From assembly GCA_937886715.1 (NCBI GenBank), contig CAKZZD010000016.1, positions 186,001 through 250,000 on the forward strand: a stretch of DNA of 64,000 nucleotides, read 5' to 3'. Under the pieces are notes generated by a model, which searched no databases, was not told the origin of the DNA, and worked only from the letters and a program-made list of their open reading frames with translations. This DNA is from an uncultured Bacteroidales bacterium. GTDB lineage: Bacteria; Bacteroidota; Bacteroidia; Bacteroidales; P3. Shown here piece by piece: positions 1-8,758 of the stretch. Positions within the stretch are counted from its first letter, which is position 1. Each line of letters starts with the position of its first letter. The position numbers and the translations under genes were made by a program.

Positions 1-2
1 TA

Positions 3-1919
3 GGAGCCGAAGCAGGACAGATTGTGACGATGCGCGTGCCGGTGTCGCAGCTGGGCCTGCTGGAGAGCAGCAAGGAAGTGATCCAATACAGCATATCGCA
101 CCACATAGCGGCGCCCACGTGCAACAACAACCGCGTTGACACGCGCACCGACAGCGTGCAGAACGGATGGGGCGTGGAAGGCGACACGAGTTTCGACGGC
201 GCAGGTGTGTATATCGGCATCACTGACTGGGGATTCGACTACCAGCATATCAACTATAACGGATATGGTATAAGCAACTGGCGTCTGGACAAGGCGTGGG
301 ACCACTTCCGCCTGGCAGGGCCCGCTCCTGCAGGCTTCAACTATGGCACGGAGATTTCCGGCCATACCGACCTGGTGGCCGCGCAATGCGACACATCGAA
401 CCTGTATGGCTACGGCACACATGGAACGCATGTGGCCGGCATCGCAGGCGGACGGGGAGTGAACGGCAACTACAAGGGTCAAGCGCCCGGTGCGAAACTG
501 CTGTTCTGCTCGTTCGGCCTGGGAGAGAGCGAATGGATGGACGGCGTGGCATGGATGAAGCGGGTGGCAGAAGACAGCGCCCGCCGACTGGTGGTGAACA
601 GCAGTTGGGGCATGTATTCGTTCAGCTGCCTGGACGGCCGCTCGCTGCTGAGCCAGGCAATCGACGCATGGTCGGACGAGGGCGTGGTGTTCTGCACCAG
701 TGCCGGCAACAACGGTGACGTGGACTTCCATATCAGCCGCACGTTCACACCCGAGGTGCGCGACACGATGAAGACCGTGGCCACATATTTCCGCTCGGAC
801 GAATGTGTGGGCCAGGTGCTGATCCTGTGGGGCGAAAAGGGCCATGACTTTGAGGCCTGCTTCCGCATGCAGGACGGCGACAACGTGTGGACCAGCCCAA
901 TGTACAACACCGCCGACGGCGACATGGTGGTCTACGACACCCTGATGTGCGGGACGACAGCGGTGCCCTACCGGGTGCTGATGGAGCACATGAATCCGTT
1001 CGACAGTCTGCCACATATCCAGATGGATGTGGACAAAGGAGCTGAATTGCAGCTGTTTTTCACTGCCGAGAGCGGCACGGTACATGCCTGGAACGTGGCC
1101 AACAAGAAGAACCATGCCGGCAACGAAGGATGCGAATTTTCAAACGGCGGACATGCCGGATTCCATACTGGCAACCACTTTTACGGTATCGGCGAGCCGG
1201 CCTGCTCGGCCAAGACCATCAGCGTGGCTGCCCATGTGGCCGATTACTGGAACCCCGACACTACGGTGTACACCACTGGCGGACTGACATACTTCAGCAG
1301 CTATGGACCCCTGATCAACAGCGACCGTCAGAAGCCCGAGGTTTCGGCTCCCGGATCGAATGTGGTGTCGTCGATTAGCTGCTATACCACAGGGTCGTAC
1401 AGCCCGTATATGACCAAGACCCTGGCCGGCAAGACGTACATCTGGTCGTCGATGAGCGGCACCTCGATGTCGAGTCCGGCCGTGACGGGCGTGGTGGCGC
1501 TGATGCTGCAAGCCAACCCGCTGATCACCACCGAGCAGGTGCGCGACATTCTGACCCGCACCGCCCGCAACGACGACCACACGGGCCCACTGCACGAGCG
1601 TGACAGTGCCAGCATCAGATGGGGCTGGGGCAAAGTGGATGCGCTGAAAGCCGTCAACGAGGCCATGCGGCTGGTGAGCATCGACGATGTGGAGTCGATG
1701 CGTCTGCCGCTGCATGTGTATCCCAACCCTGCTACAGGCATGGTGCGCGTGCTGACCGGATGCGGCGAACCTCTGACACTGGAGGCCTACAGCATTGACG
1801 GACGCAAAGTGTACACCGACCGCGTCGACGGAGAAACAAGCATAGACGTCAGCCGCTGGGCCAAAGGAGTGTATGTGCTCCGCGCCGGTAGCCGTACCGA
1901 GAAACTGATTGTCAGATAA
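3..1919 (+). CDS. Subtilisin-like (S8) serine protease with type IX secretion C-terminal domain, 5' end missing
   Basis: The reading frame is already open at the left edge, so the N-terminus (signal peptide and any propeptide) lies outside the window; the GTG at 24 is not a convincing start. The subtilase triad is visible: Asp in GITDWG (codon near 225), His in HGTHVAG (near 429) and Ser in GTSMSSPA (codon 1464). The catalytic domain is interrupted by a roughly 200-residue region between His and Ser, as in many Bacteroidota S8 proteases. The last ~75 residues (from YPNPATG to the terminal KLIVR) have the look of a type A type IX secretion sorting domain, so the enzyme should cross the outer membrane and be released or anchored at the surface. 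Substrate unknown. Stop is 30 bp before the next gene. Confidence 0.9.
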   Translation, partial: GAEAGQIVTMRVPVSQLGLLESSKEVIQYSISHHIAAPTCNNNRVDTRTDSVQNGWGVEGDTSFDGAGVYIGITDWGFDYQHINYNGYGISNWRLDKAWDHFRLAGPAPAGFNYGTEISGHTDLVAAQCDTSNLYGYGTHGTHVAGIAGGRGVNGNYKGQAPGAKLLFCSFGLGESEWMDGVAWMKRVAEDSARRLVVNSSWGMYSFSCLDGRSLLSQAIDAWSDEGVVFCTSAGNNGDVDFHISRTFTPEVRDTMKTVATYFRSDECVGQVLILWGEKGHDFEACFRMQDGDNVWTSPMYNTADGDMVVYDTLMCGTTAVPYRVLMEHMNPFDSLPHIQMDVDKGAELQLFFTAESGTVHAWNVANKKNHAGNEGCEFSNGGHAGFHTGNHFYGIGEPACSAKTISVAAHVADYWNPDTTVYTTGGLTYFSSYGPLINSDRQKPEVSAPGSNVVSSISCYTTGSYSPYMTKTLAGKTYIWSSMSGTSMSSPAVTGVVALMLQANPLITTEQVRDILTRTARNDDHTGPLHERDSASIRWGWGKVDALKAVNEAMRLVSIDDVESMRLPLHVYPNPATGMVRVLTGCGEPLTLEAYSIDGRKVYTDRVDGETSIDVSRWAKGVYVLRAGSRTEKLIVR

Positions 1920-1949
1920 AAAGAGAGAGCAGTATTATCCTGGCTGACG

Positions 1950-2939
1950 ATGGTCAAGGTGTTCGAAAAGAATATGGGACTGCAGGTGACGCTGATCGTG
2001 GTGGCACTTGGACTGCTGTGGTGCAGAGCCCTGATTGCGCCTCCGGCGATGATGGCAGGAGACAAATCGGCGATACTCTACGACCTTGTCTACCGCGGCT
2101 TGGGACCGATGCCCCGACTGGCCACCATACTGGCGATGACGCTGGTGCTGGTGGAAGGCGTGATGCTCAACCTGCTGCTTTCTAACGTGGGAGTGGTTTC
2201 TCAGAAGAGCCTCCTCCCTACCCTGCTGTACATCATAGCCATGAGCGCGTCGGCGAAAACGCTGACGCCGATGCTGCTGGTCAACGCGGCGCTGATTCCG
2301 TGCCTGAACCAGTTGCTGCTGCGCGGATCGCTGCTGACGATACCGACAAACAAAATATGTGGGGCCACCATGTTGATAGGCCTGGCCACCATGTTCTATT
2401 TCCCGGCATGGACCCTCGTGATCAGCTATTTGCTTATCGCCGTCAACTACCGGCTGTATGGCTGGAAAGACTGGTGCGTGATGATACTGGGGCTGATCGG
2501 GCCCTATCTGCTACTGGGCACCGTGCTGATGATGACAGGAGACTTGGCCGACGCATGGATGGCCATTGTCGAAAAGTTCAACGACTTTGCCATCCGGATC
2601 GACACCGTCGACATGCTGCGCACGTGCGCCAGCCTTTTCCTGATGCTGCTGTTTGTCGTCAGCCTGGTATCACTATGGAGCAAATTGGGCGAAAGAACCA
2701 TCATCTGGCAGAAAAATGCCTCGACGGTGATGCTGCTTACGGTGGGCGGAATATGCATGATGTTCTATGCCCAGCTGGTGCCTGTGGACATGCAAATGGT
2801 GGGTGTGCCGTTTGCTCTGGTCGCCAACCATTTCCTTGCTCCGGACAAACGTCGCTACTATGGCCTCGGTAAGAAAAACCACGATTGGATATTTGACATA
2901 TTGTTGATACTCACACTTGTTGCAGCACTGATATGTTAG
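1950..2939 (+). CDS. Polytopic membrane protein, DUF6427-like
   Basis: A 329-residue protein made almost wholly of hydrophobic segments, about 8-10 transmembrane helices, starting with MVKVFEKNMGLQ and a first helix at residues 11-27. Overall shape, length and position before rnhB fit the Bacteroidota DUF6427 family, whose function is not known to me. No enzymatic motif is visible. It overlaps the start of rnhB by 7 bp, so the two are likely cotranscribed. The start has no clear Shine-Dalgarno sequence, which is usual in this phylum. Confidence 0.6.
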   Translation: MVKVFEKNMGLQVTLIVVALGLLWCRALIAPPAMMAGDKSAILYDLVYRGLGPMPRLATILAMTLVLVEGVMLNLLLSNVGVVSQKSLLPTLLYIIAMSASAKTLTPMLLVNAALIPCLNQLLLRGSLLTIPTNKICGATMLIGLATMFYFPAWTLVISYLLIAVNYRLYGWKDWCVMILGLIGPYLLLGTVLMMTGDLADAWMAIVEKFNDFAIRIDTVDMLRTCASLFLMLLFVVSLVSLWSKLGERTIIWQKNASTVMLLTVGGICMMFYAQLVPVDMQMVGVPFALVANHFLAPDKRRYYGLGKKNHDWIFDILLILTLVAALIC

Positions 2940-3577
2940 CCCCGTACAAAATAGCAGGACGCCTCGAGGCTGGATGCGACGAGGCTGGACGCGGGCCCCT
3001 TGCCGGTCCCGTGATGGCTGCTGCCGTCATACTACCGCCCGACTACACAAGCTATGTGTTGAACGACTCGAAGCAGCTCGGAGCCAAGCAAAGAGAACAA
3101 CTGCGCGCGGAGATCGAGGAGGTTGCATTGGCATGGGCCGTAGCCACGCTGGACGCCCAGGAAATCGACAAGCTCAACATCCTGCATGCATCGACACACG
3201 CCATGTGCCTGGCGGCGATGAGCCTCACGGCGGGGGCATCGGACAATGTCGTCGTCGGTGGCCGGCAGATAGGACTTGTCACTCCGGAGCACCTGCTCAT
3301 CGACGGGAACCGTTTCTACAACGAGACCCCCTACACCTACGAATGCGTGGTGAAAGGCGACGCTAAATTCATGTCGATCGCAGCGGCAAGCATACTGGCC
3401 AAAACCCACCGCGACGCATATATGCTGCGGCTCCATAAAGAATATCCCCAATACGGTTGGGACCACAATATGGGCTACCCCACCGAGGCCCACTATCGGG
3501 CCATCGAGCAGAACGGCGTCACGCCTTACCACCGCCGTTCGTTTACATTGTACAAACAACATACATTATTCGAATAA
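2933..3577 (+). CDS. rnhB: Ribonuclease HII
   Basis: Endonuclease that cuts RNA in RNA-DNA hybrids and removes single ribonucleotides misincorporated in DNA. The N-terminal signature DEAGRGPLAGPV (residues ~16-27) supplies the first catalytic Asp and Glu; a second Asp lies in LLIDGN, and the SIAAASILAKTHRD block is the conserved C-terminal helix with the last acidic residue. Length of 214 aa is normal for the family. It overlaps the upstream membrane protein by 7 bp and is followed one base after its stop by the next gene, so it sits in a tight operon. Confidence 0.95.
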   Translation: MLAPYKIAGRLEAGCDEAGRGPLAGPVMAAAVILPPDYTSYVLNDSKQLGAKQREQLRAEIEEVALAWAVATLDAQEIDKLNILHASTHAMCLAAMSLTAGASDNVVVGGRQIGLVTPEHLLIDGNRFYNETPYTYECVVKGDAKFMSIAAASILAKTHRDAYMLRLHKEYPQYGWDHNMGYPTEAHYRAIEQNGVTPYHRRSFTLYKQHTLFE

Positions 3578-3578
3578 T

Positions 3579-4124
3579 ATGCTGGAATTTGTTAAAGACT
3601 TCAGGCGCAAACAGATCATCCGCGAACTGAAAAATGCCAAACGGGACAAGAAAATCGAGAACATCGACGAGATCAAGAACATCGGTGTCATCTGCAATCT
3701 TGACTACGAACAGAACTGGAACATCGTATACCACTTTGCGAAAGTGATGGAAAACCAGGGAAAGACCGTCCGCATAATGGCGATGCGCCAAAAGGACCAG
3801 GACTTGAGCTTTGTAGTCACCCACCAGGCCACATATATCTGCCGCAATAAGACCGACTTCAATTTCTGGGGGCTGCCCAATTGGGAATGCATCCGCGATT
3901 TCGTGGAACAGCCATACGACCTGCTGATTGACACCACAGGCGAAGACAACTTCTTTGCCCAGTACATCGCGCTACGCACCAAAGCCAACCTCAAGGCGGC
4001 CTATGCCACCCCTTCTGAGGACCCGTCGGACATCTTCGACCTGATCATCCGCGGCGAAGGGCAGATCGACCTTAAGGACTTCTTCAACAATATCATCGAA
4101 TATCTCGGTATGATTAAAAAATAA
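3579..4124 (+). CDS. DUF6913 family protein
   Basis: A 181-residue soluble protein with a basic, helical N-terminus (residues 1-30) followed by an alternating alpha/beta pattern. It resembles the Bacteroidota DUF6913 family, which commonly sits next to dapA, as here (8 bp upstream of dapA). No catalytic motif can be named. The segment LLIDTTGEDNFFAQYIALRTKANLK region is the most conserved-looking part. Function unknown; the operon position suggests only a housekeeping role. Confidence 0.6.
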   Translation: MLEFVKDFRRKQIIRELKNAKRDKKIENIDEIKNIGVICNLDYEQNWNIVYHFAKVMENQGKTVRIMAMRQKDQDLSFVVTHQATYICRNKTDFNFWGLPNWECIRDFVEQPYDLLIDTTGEDNFFAQYIALRTKANLKAAYATPSEDPSDIFDLIIRGEGQIDLKDFFNNIIEYLGMIKK

Positions 4125-4132
4125 TAAACGCT

Positions 4133-5026
4133 ATGGCTCCAAACAAACTTTTCTGCGGCACTGGCGTAGCCTTGGTCACACCGTTCCGCAAACAGCAAGA
4201 AACTGTCGATTTCACAAAGCTCGAGCATCTGATTGAAAACATCATTGCTTCGGGCGTAGACTATATCGTTGCGCTGGGCACCACCAGCGAAGCCGCCACC
4301 ATGACCGATGCAGAACGCTCTGCCGTGCTGGAATTCATCATCGAAACCGTAGCAGGCCGCCTGCCCATAATGCTTGGCTTGGGAGGCAACAACACCCTCT
4401 ACCTCACCGACTCCATAGCCCGCACCAACTTCGACGGCATCAACGGATTGCTATCGGTGACGCCCTATTACAACAAGCCCAACCAGCGCGGCTTGATCAG
4501 TCACTACCGCATTCTGTCTGAAGCATCACCCGTGCCGGTGTTCATCTACAATGTGCCCGGACGCACCGGCGTGAACATCACCGCCGAAACAACCCTGACA
4601 CTGGCCCGCGAGTGCCCCAACATCATGGGCATCAAAGAGGCCAGCGGCAATCTTACCCAGGTGATGGAAATACTGCGCAACAGGCCTGCCGGATTCCGCG
4701 TCATTTCAGGCGACGACGCCCTCACCTACCCCATGCTCACCCTTGGCGCCGACGGCGTCATCAGCGTGATGGCCAATGCGCTGCCGGCACAAATGTCGGC
4801 CATGGTAAAAGCCGCCATGAAAGGCGACCTCAAGAAAGCCCTGCCGCTACACAACAAGATGCTTCCGCTGATGCACGCCATCTTCGAAGAGGGCAACCCC
4901 ACCGGTGTGAAAGCGCTGCTCGAGATTGAAGGACTTGTAAACAATGTACTGCGTTTGCCGCTGGTCAAGTCATCGAAACAACTCTACAACAAACTCACTA
5001 CGCTCTACAATGAATTTCAGTCCTGA
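4133..5026 (+). CDS. dapA: 4-hydroxy-tetrahydrodipicolinate synthase
   Basis: Condenses pyruvate with aspartate semialdehyde, the first committed step to diaminopimelate and lysine. The 297-residue TIM barrel has the family marks: GTTSEAATM near residue 47 (carboxylate binding, GTTGE in most homologues), the catalytic Tyr in SVTPYYNKP, and the Schiff-base Lys in GIKEASG. Followed by a polyprenyl synthase whose start lies inside the dapA 3' end (17-bp overlap). DAP made here feeds peptidoglycan, linking to mpl further along the window. Confidence 0.95.
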   Translation: MAPNKLFCGTGVALVTPFRKQQETVDFTKLEHLIENIIASGVDYIVALGTTSEAATMTDAERSAVLEFIIETVAGRLPIMLGLGGNNTLYLTDSIARTNFDGINGLLSVTPYYNKPNQRGLISHYRILSEASPVPVFIYNVPGRTGVNITAETTLTLARECPNIMGIKEASGNLTQVMEILRNRPAGFRVISGDDALTYPMLTLGADGVISVMANALPAQMSAMVKAAMKGDLKKALPLHNKMLPLMHAIFEEGNPTGVKALLEIEGLVNNVLRLPLVKSSKQLYNKLTTLYNEFQS

Positions 5027-5723
5027 ACTCAATCTCGTTCAACAAGAATACATTCGCCGCATCACCCAGGGCAACGCGCCGATACTGCTCGAAGTGGAGC
5101 ATTTTCTTGCCTCCACCCCAGGCAAGATGATCAGGCCGAAGCTCACCCTCATGACTGCGGCCACGCTTGCTCCTACGATAAGCCAGCGCACCCTTCTCAT
5201 GGCCGTCGCCGTTGAGATGCTCCACAATGTGTCGCTGCTCCACGACGACGTGGTCGACAATTCCCCCACACGCCGTGGCCTGCCCAGTGTGGCAAACCAC
5301 TGGGGCAACGCCACGGCCGTGCTCGTCGGCGACTACCTGCTGGCACAACTGATGCAACTGCTGCACGAGATCGACGACAAGCAAGCATCCTCACTCATCG
5401 CCAAAACGGTGGTGGCCATGTCGGAAAGCGAACTCTACGCTCTGCAATCGGCGCCTGCCGATGCGGCATCATATCTGCGCATTCTTGACGGCAAAACCGC
5501 CCGACTGATGGCCACTTCGTGCGCCTTGGGCAACCCCATGCTTGAAAAATTCGGTCTGCACTACGGCCGCTTCTTCCAGCTCCGCGACGACATCGCCGAC
5601 GGAGAAGCCACTCCATGGACAGCACCGCTGGTGGAACAGGAACGTGATGCGGCGCTCAGCGAACTCGCCCGGCTCAGCATTCCCGACAGCCTCCACCAAT
5701 CGTTTTCCGAACTTCTGCAATAA
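5010..5723 (+). CDS. Short polyprenyl (trans-isoprenyl) diphosphate synthase
   Basis: Chain-elongating prenyltransferase adding isopentenyl diphosphate to an allylic primer. Both aspartate-rich Mg-binding motifs are present: DDVVD at residues 79-83 and DDIAD at 193-197, plus GKTARL at 161. At 237 aa it is clearly shorter than the ~320 aa usual for octaprenyl/heptaprenyl synthases: the stretch between the motifs is short and only ~40 residues follow the second motif. I chose the ATG at 5010, just inside the dapA end, because an upstream in-frame ATG at 4944 would add dapA-overlapping sequence without homology. Chain length made cannot be predicted from sequence. Confidence 0.85.
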   Translation: MNFSPELNLVQQEYIRRITQGNAPILLEVEHFLASTPGKMIRPKLTLMTAATLAPTISQRTLLMAVAVEMLHNVSLLHDDVVDNSPTRRGLPSVANHWGNATAVLVGDYLLAQLMQLLHEIDDKQASSLIAKTVVAMSESELYALQSAPADAASYLRILDGKTARLMATSCALGNPMLEKFGLHYGRFFQLRDDIADGEATPWTAPLVEQERDAALSELARLSIPDSLHQSFSELLQ

Positions 5724-5782
5724 TCCATCCAATCAGCATACTAAATATTATAATCAGGACAAAAACAACAACAATATAACAG

Positions 5783-6280
5783 ATGAAAAAAGTAGCCTTA
5801 TTCTTATTCGCACTGGTCGCGGGCCTCGCCCTCAACGCGCAGAACGCCCGTCTGCCAGAGAATGTCACCATCCGCACCCTCGACGGTCAAGCCGTCAACG
5901 CATCGGCTATGATCGATGGTGAGCATCCCATCATCCTTTCATTCTGGGCCACATGGTGCAAGCCCTGCAACCGCGAGCTCAACGCCATCCGTGAAATCTA
6001 CAGCGACTGGCAGGAAGAAACCGGCGTCAAGCTCGTTGCCGTCTCTATTGACGACGCCCGCTCCGCCGCCCGTGTCAAACCGCATGTCGACGGCAACGAC
6101 TGGCCCTACGAGGTCTACCTTGACCAGAACAGCGACCTCAAGCGCGCCATGAATGTGGTCAATGTGCCCCACACCTTCATTCTTGCCCCCGACGGCACCA
6201 TCCTCTGGCAACACACCGGCTATCAGGACGGCGGCGAAGAGGAACTCATCGAGAAAGTCAAAGAGCTGGCCGGCAAATAA
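5783..6280 (+). CDS. Periplasmic thioredoxin-like (TlpA/ResA type) protein
   Basis: 165 residues beginning with a signal peptide (MKKVALFLFALVAGLALNAQ, cleavage probably after NAQ). The thioredoxin fold has the active-site WCKPC and the cis-Pro loop in NVPHTF, so it is an active thiol-disulfide oxidoreductase of the periplasm, probably reducing. The 59-bp gap to the polyprenyl synthase is AT-rich and may hold its own promoter. A strong terminator follows 50 bp after the stop. Confidence 0.88.
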   Translation: MKKVALFLFALVAGLALNAQNARLPENVTIRTLDGQAVNASAMIDGEHPIILSFWATWCKPCNRELNAIREIYSDWQEETGVKLVAVSIDDARSAARVKPHVDGNDWPYEVYLDQNSDLKRAMNVVNVPHTFILAPDGTILWQHTGYQDGGEEELIEKVKELAGK

Positions 6281-6331
6281 TCATCCGAAACCTGTCGGGG
6301 GCTTCCGACAACCGCCATCTCAGCACAACAA

Positions 6332-6367
6332 GACACCCTCCCCGATTTGAGGAGGGTGTCGTTTTTT
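6332..6367 (+). terminator. Rho-independent terminator
   Basis: Perfect 10-bp stem gacaccctcc (6332-6341) / ggagggtgtc (6351-6360) with a 9-nt loop, followed by gttttttt. It ends the plus-strand operon and sits between two convergent genes. Confidence 0.92.
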
Positions 6368-6409
6368 TCTGTCCGATTCATCCAATAGCCCTATAGGGCC
6401 GTGGCCTCT

Positions 6410-8443
6410 TTAGAACTCGTGGCCGAAGTTGACATAGAGGCCCACACCTTTCTGGCGGTTTGACCATCCCAGGCGGACGTCGATGGGGCCAACCACAGTA
6501 TTGTAGCTGTAGCCCGCCTGCAGTCCATACAGGTTCGGCTTGGTCAACATGCCCTCCAGCGAGGATGCATTCACTCCTGCCGCCATTCTGAACAGCACAT
6601 AATGGTTTTTGCCGAAGCGGTGCTGCACCTGCAGGCTGCCGCCCATCACCATCTGCTCCAAAAATTCCACATGGCCGATTCCGGCAAACGGCAGCTGCTG
6701 CTCCACATAGTGGCTCTGCCACTCGCCTCCCACGGCATTCATGAAGGCAAAAGGAATGTTGTCGCCAATCATCAGGCGCCCGAACAGCGACGGCTGCAAC
6801 GTCAGGCGGCTCCGCAGTGGCACATTCAGGCGCCAATAGAGCACAGCTTCCGTGAACCCCTTTTCATGGCTGAACACGAACATATCGGGCGTTCTGTATG
6901 CGGTGAAAAGCCGCAGCTGCTGTCCCTTGGTCGGAAATTCCATCCTGTTCTCCGTGTTGTGCAGCAGCTCAAAATAATACGAGAAACAGTTCTCGTCTTG
7001 AGGATTGATGCGGCTTATAATCTTGTCGAAACCACTAAGGTTCAAATGGGACAGAATGCGTCCATAGTAGTCGAAATAGTCCCACCTCACACCGAGTTTG
7101 ATAATATTGTTGCGCAGGTTGAAGTTGATGGGGCACACGTTCACCTGATGCTGCCGGTAGCGCACATTGTAGGCGCGGCTGCCATATTCGTAGATATCCA
7201 AATCGTTGCGGATGAACGTGTAGGAGACATTGAACAGGCTGTTCAGCTCGATGCGGCCCATCAGTCGGCTGCCCAGGCGGAAGGCCAGGTGCACATCTGC
7301 GGGATCGTGGGTGGGCAACGGCACTGCCAATCCGATCAGGAAGGCACCGAGTTCCTCGCTGTCGAAACGGAATCCCAACCGTCCGAGCAATTCGCGGTTG
7401 CGCTCGGCAGGCGCAAACGGGCGGTCGGTGTCCACACGGCGCGAAGGATAGGTGGCCTTGAAATCATTCCCAAACTTGGCACGTATCTTTTTCAGTTCGC
7501 CATAGTGTTCCCTTGCCGCCTCCTCGCCGCGGCGTAACAGCGTGTCGACAGCGTCGGACGTGAAGCTTGCCGCGCTGTAGCCCTCCACGTCGACACGGAT
7601 CACCACATCGCACATGGCCAGGTTGCGTTCGTACTTGTTCTTGCAGTTCACGTCGATGATCTGGCCCAGCACGCTGGCTGCCCCTTCAAGGTCGTCGGCT
7701 GTGGCCTCGTGCCCCTGCACCGACACACCGATCACATAGTCGGCGCCCATCTCGCGGGCGATATCAACCGGGAAATTGTTCCTCAACCCGCCGTCGACAA
7801 GCACCCTATTGCCCATCCGCACGGGGGTGAACACACCGGGGATGGCCATACTGGCCCGCATGGCCTTTGTCAGGTGGCCGGAATGGAAATCCACCTCGCT
7901 GTTGTCGACGATGTTAGTGGCCACACAAGCATACGGTATCGGGAAGTCGTTGAAATCCATGGAGTCAAGATATCCGTCACACAGATATTCAAACAGCCGC
8001 ATCAGGTTGTGGCCGGGAATCACTCCGCCTCCTGTGGTGTGCCAAGGTCCCACACTCAAACCATGCTCAAAGGCGTAGGCATTCTCACGGCGCAATTCGT
8101 CGAGGTTCAGCGTCGTGGGGTCCACCTGGTCGCTCAGCAGCGGCACCCAGTCTTGCGACCGCACGATCGAGTCGAGTGTGGCCGTGCTGTAGCCGATCGA
8201 ATACAATCCGCCAACCAGACTACCCATACTGGTGCCGCACACGATATCCACCGGGATGCCCATCTCCTCGATCACCTTCAGGGCTCCGATGTGAGCCACG
8301 CCCTTGGCGCCGCCACCGCTCAGCACGACTGCCACCTTGGGCCTGCTTTGCGACACAGCAACGCCCTGCGCCAACAGCAGCGCCATCATCAGCAACGCCC
8401 CTTTGCGGCATGCAGCCGCCACTTTGCCAAATCCGTGTTTCAT
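6410..8443 (-). CDS. Patatin-like phospholipase fused to an outer-membrane beta-barrel
   Basis: 677 residues with a signal peptide. The patatin domain (residues ~35-320) carries the oxyanion loop GGGAKG, the nucleophile elbow GTSMG and the DGG motif of the Ser-Asp dyad. The C-terminal half (~330-677) is rich in aromatic, alternating strands and ends in NFGHEF, a typical C-terminal strand of a BamA/Omp85-like barrel. This domain order matches bacterial PNPLA proteins that act at or across the outer membrane, such as PlpD-like enzymes. Single gene; a 315-bp gap with two tandem arrays separates it from rsmI upstream. Confidence 0.88.
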   Translation of the reverse strand: MKHGFGKVAAACRKGALLMMALLLAQGVAVSQSRPKVAVVLSGGGAKGVAHIGALKVIEEMGIPVDIVCGTSMGSLVGGLYSIGYSTATLDSIVRSQDWVPLLSDQVDPTTLNLDELRRENAYAFEHGLSVGPWHTTGGGVIPGHNLMRLFEYLCDGYLDSMDFNDFPIPYACVATNIVDNSEVDFHSGHLTKAMRASMAIPGVFTPVRMGNRVLVDGGLRNNFPVDIAREMGADYVIGVSVQGHEATADDLEGAASVLGQIIDVNCKNKYERNLAMCDVVIRVDVEGYSAASFTSDAVDTLLRRGEEAAREHYGELKKIRAKFGNDFKATYPSRRVDTDRPFAPAERNRELLGRLGFRFDSEELGAFLIGLAVPLPTHDPADVHLAFRLGSRLMGRIELNSLFNVSYTFIRNDLDIYEYGSRAYNVRYRQHQVNVCPINFNLRNNIIKLGVRWDYFDYYGRILSHLNLSGFDKIISRINPQDENCFSYYFELLHNTENRMEFPTKGQQLRLFTAYRTPDMFVFSHEKGFTEAVLYWRLNVPLRSRLTLQPSLFGRLMIGDNIPFAFMNAVGGEWQSHYVEQQLPFAGIGHVEFLEQMVMGGSLQVQHRFGKNHYVLFRMAAGVNASSLEGMLTKPNLYGLQAGYSYNTVVGPIDVRLGWSNRQKGVGLYVNFGHEF

Positions 8444-8610
8444 AATTACACCCTGCTTTGTTCTACGGAAGTTTATCTACACTCGATGCCGCCGTCAGCC
8501 GGCCGCATTGATATATATTAACGTATCCATACTAAAAAAGGTTTCAAAAAAGTCCAAAAGAAATGGATCACCCCTACCGAACCACCTCCAGGTGGCTTCA
8601 TCCCGTGGCC

Positions 8611-8654
8611 GACTGATGTACGACTGATGTACGACTGATGTACGACTGATGTAC
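8611..8654. repeat. Tandem array, four exact copies of an 11-bp unit
   Basis: gactgatgtac repeated four times without mismatch (8611, 8622, 8633, 8644). Non-coding; 11 is not a multiple of 3 and the frames through it are not gene-like. Confidence 0.95.
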
Positions 8655-8665
8655 GAAAAATGTTC

Positions 8666-8698
8666 GTCCAACAGAAGTCCAACAGAAGTCCAACAGAT
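8666..8698. repeat. Tandem array, three copies of a second 11-bp unit
   Basis: gtccaacagaa occurs at 8666 and 8677 and, with one change in the last base, at 8688. It starts 11 bp after the previous array ends, so the whole block 8611-8698 keeps an 11-bp register. Confidence 0.93.
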
Positions 8699-8758
8699 GT
8701 GCATATGAAGGCAACACCACGCCCGAAGGGCAAGCTTGCTTGCAGCACAAAACAATCG

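Larger units (their letters stand above)
8444..8758. other. Intergenic region between rsmI and the patatin gene
   Basis: 315 bp with no supported gene. It holds two tandem arrays of 11-bp units (8611-8654 and 8666-8698) described separately and an A-rich stretch near 8530-8570. The patatin promoter must lie in the left part, but I see no clear TAnnTTTG box on the minus strand. Confidence 0.7.

Noticed and set aside
8611..8698. A CRISPR array
   Set aside because: The units are 11 bp and contiguous with no spacers; no cas genes are nearby.
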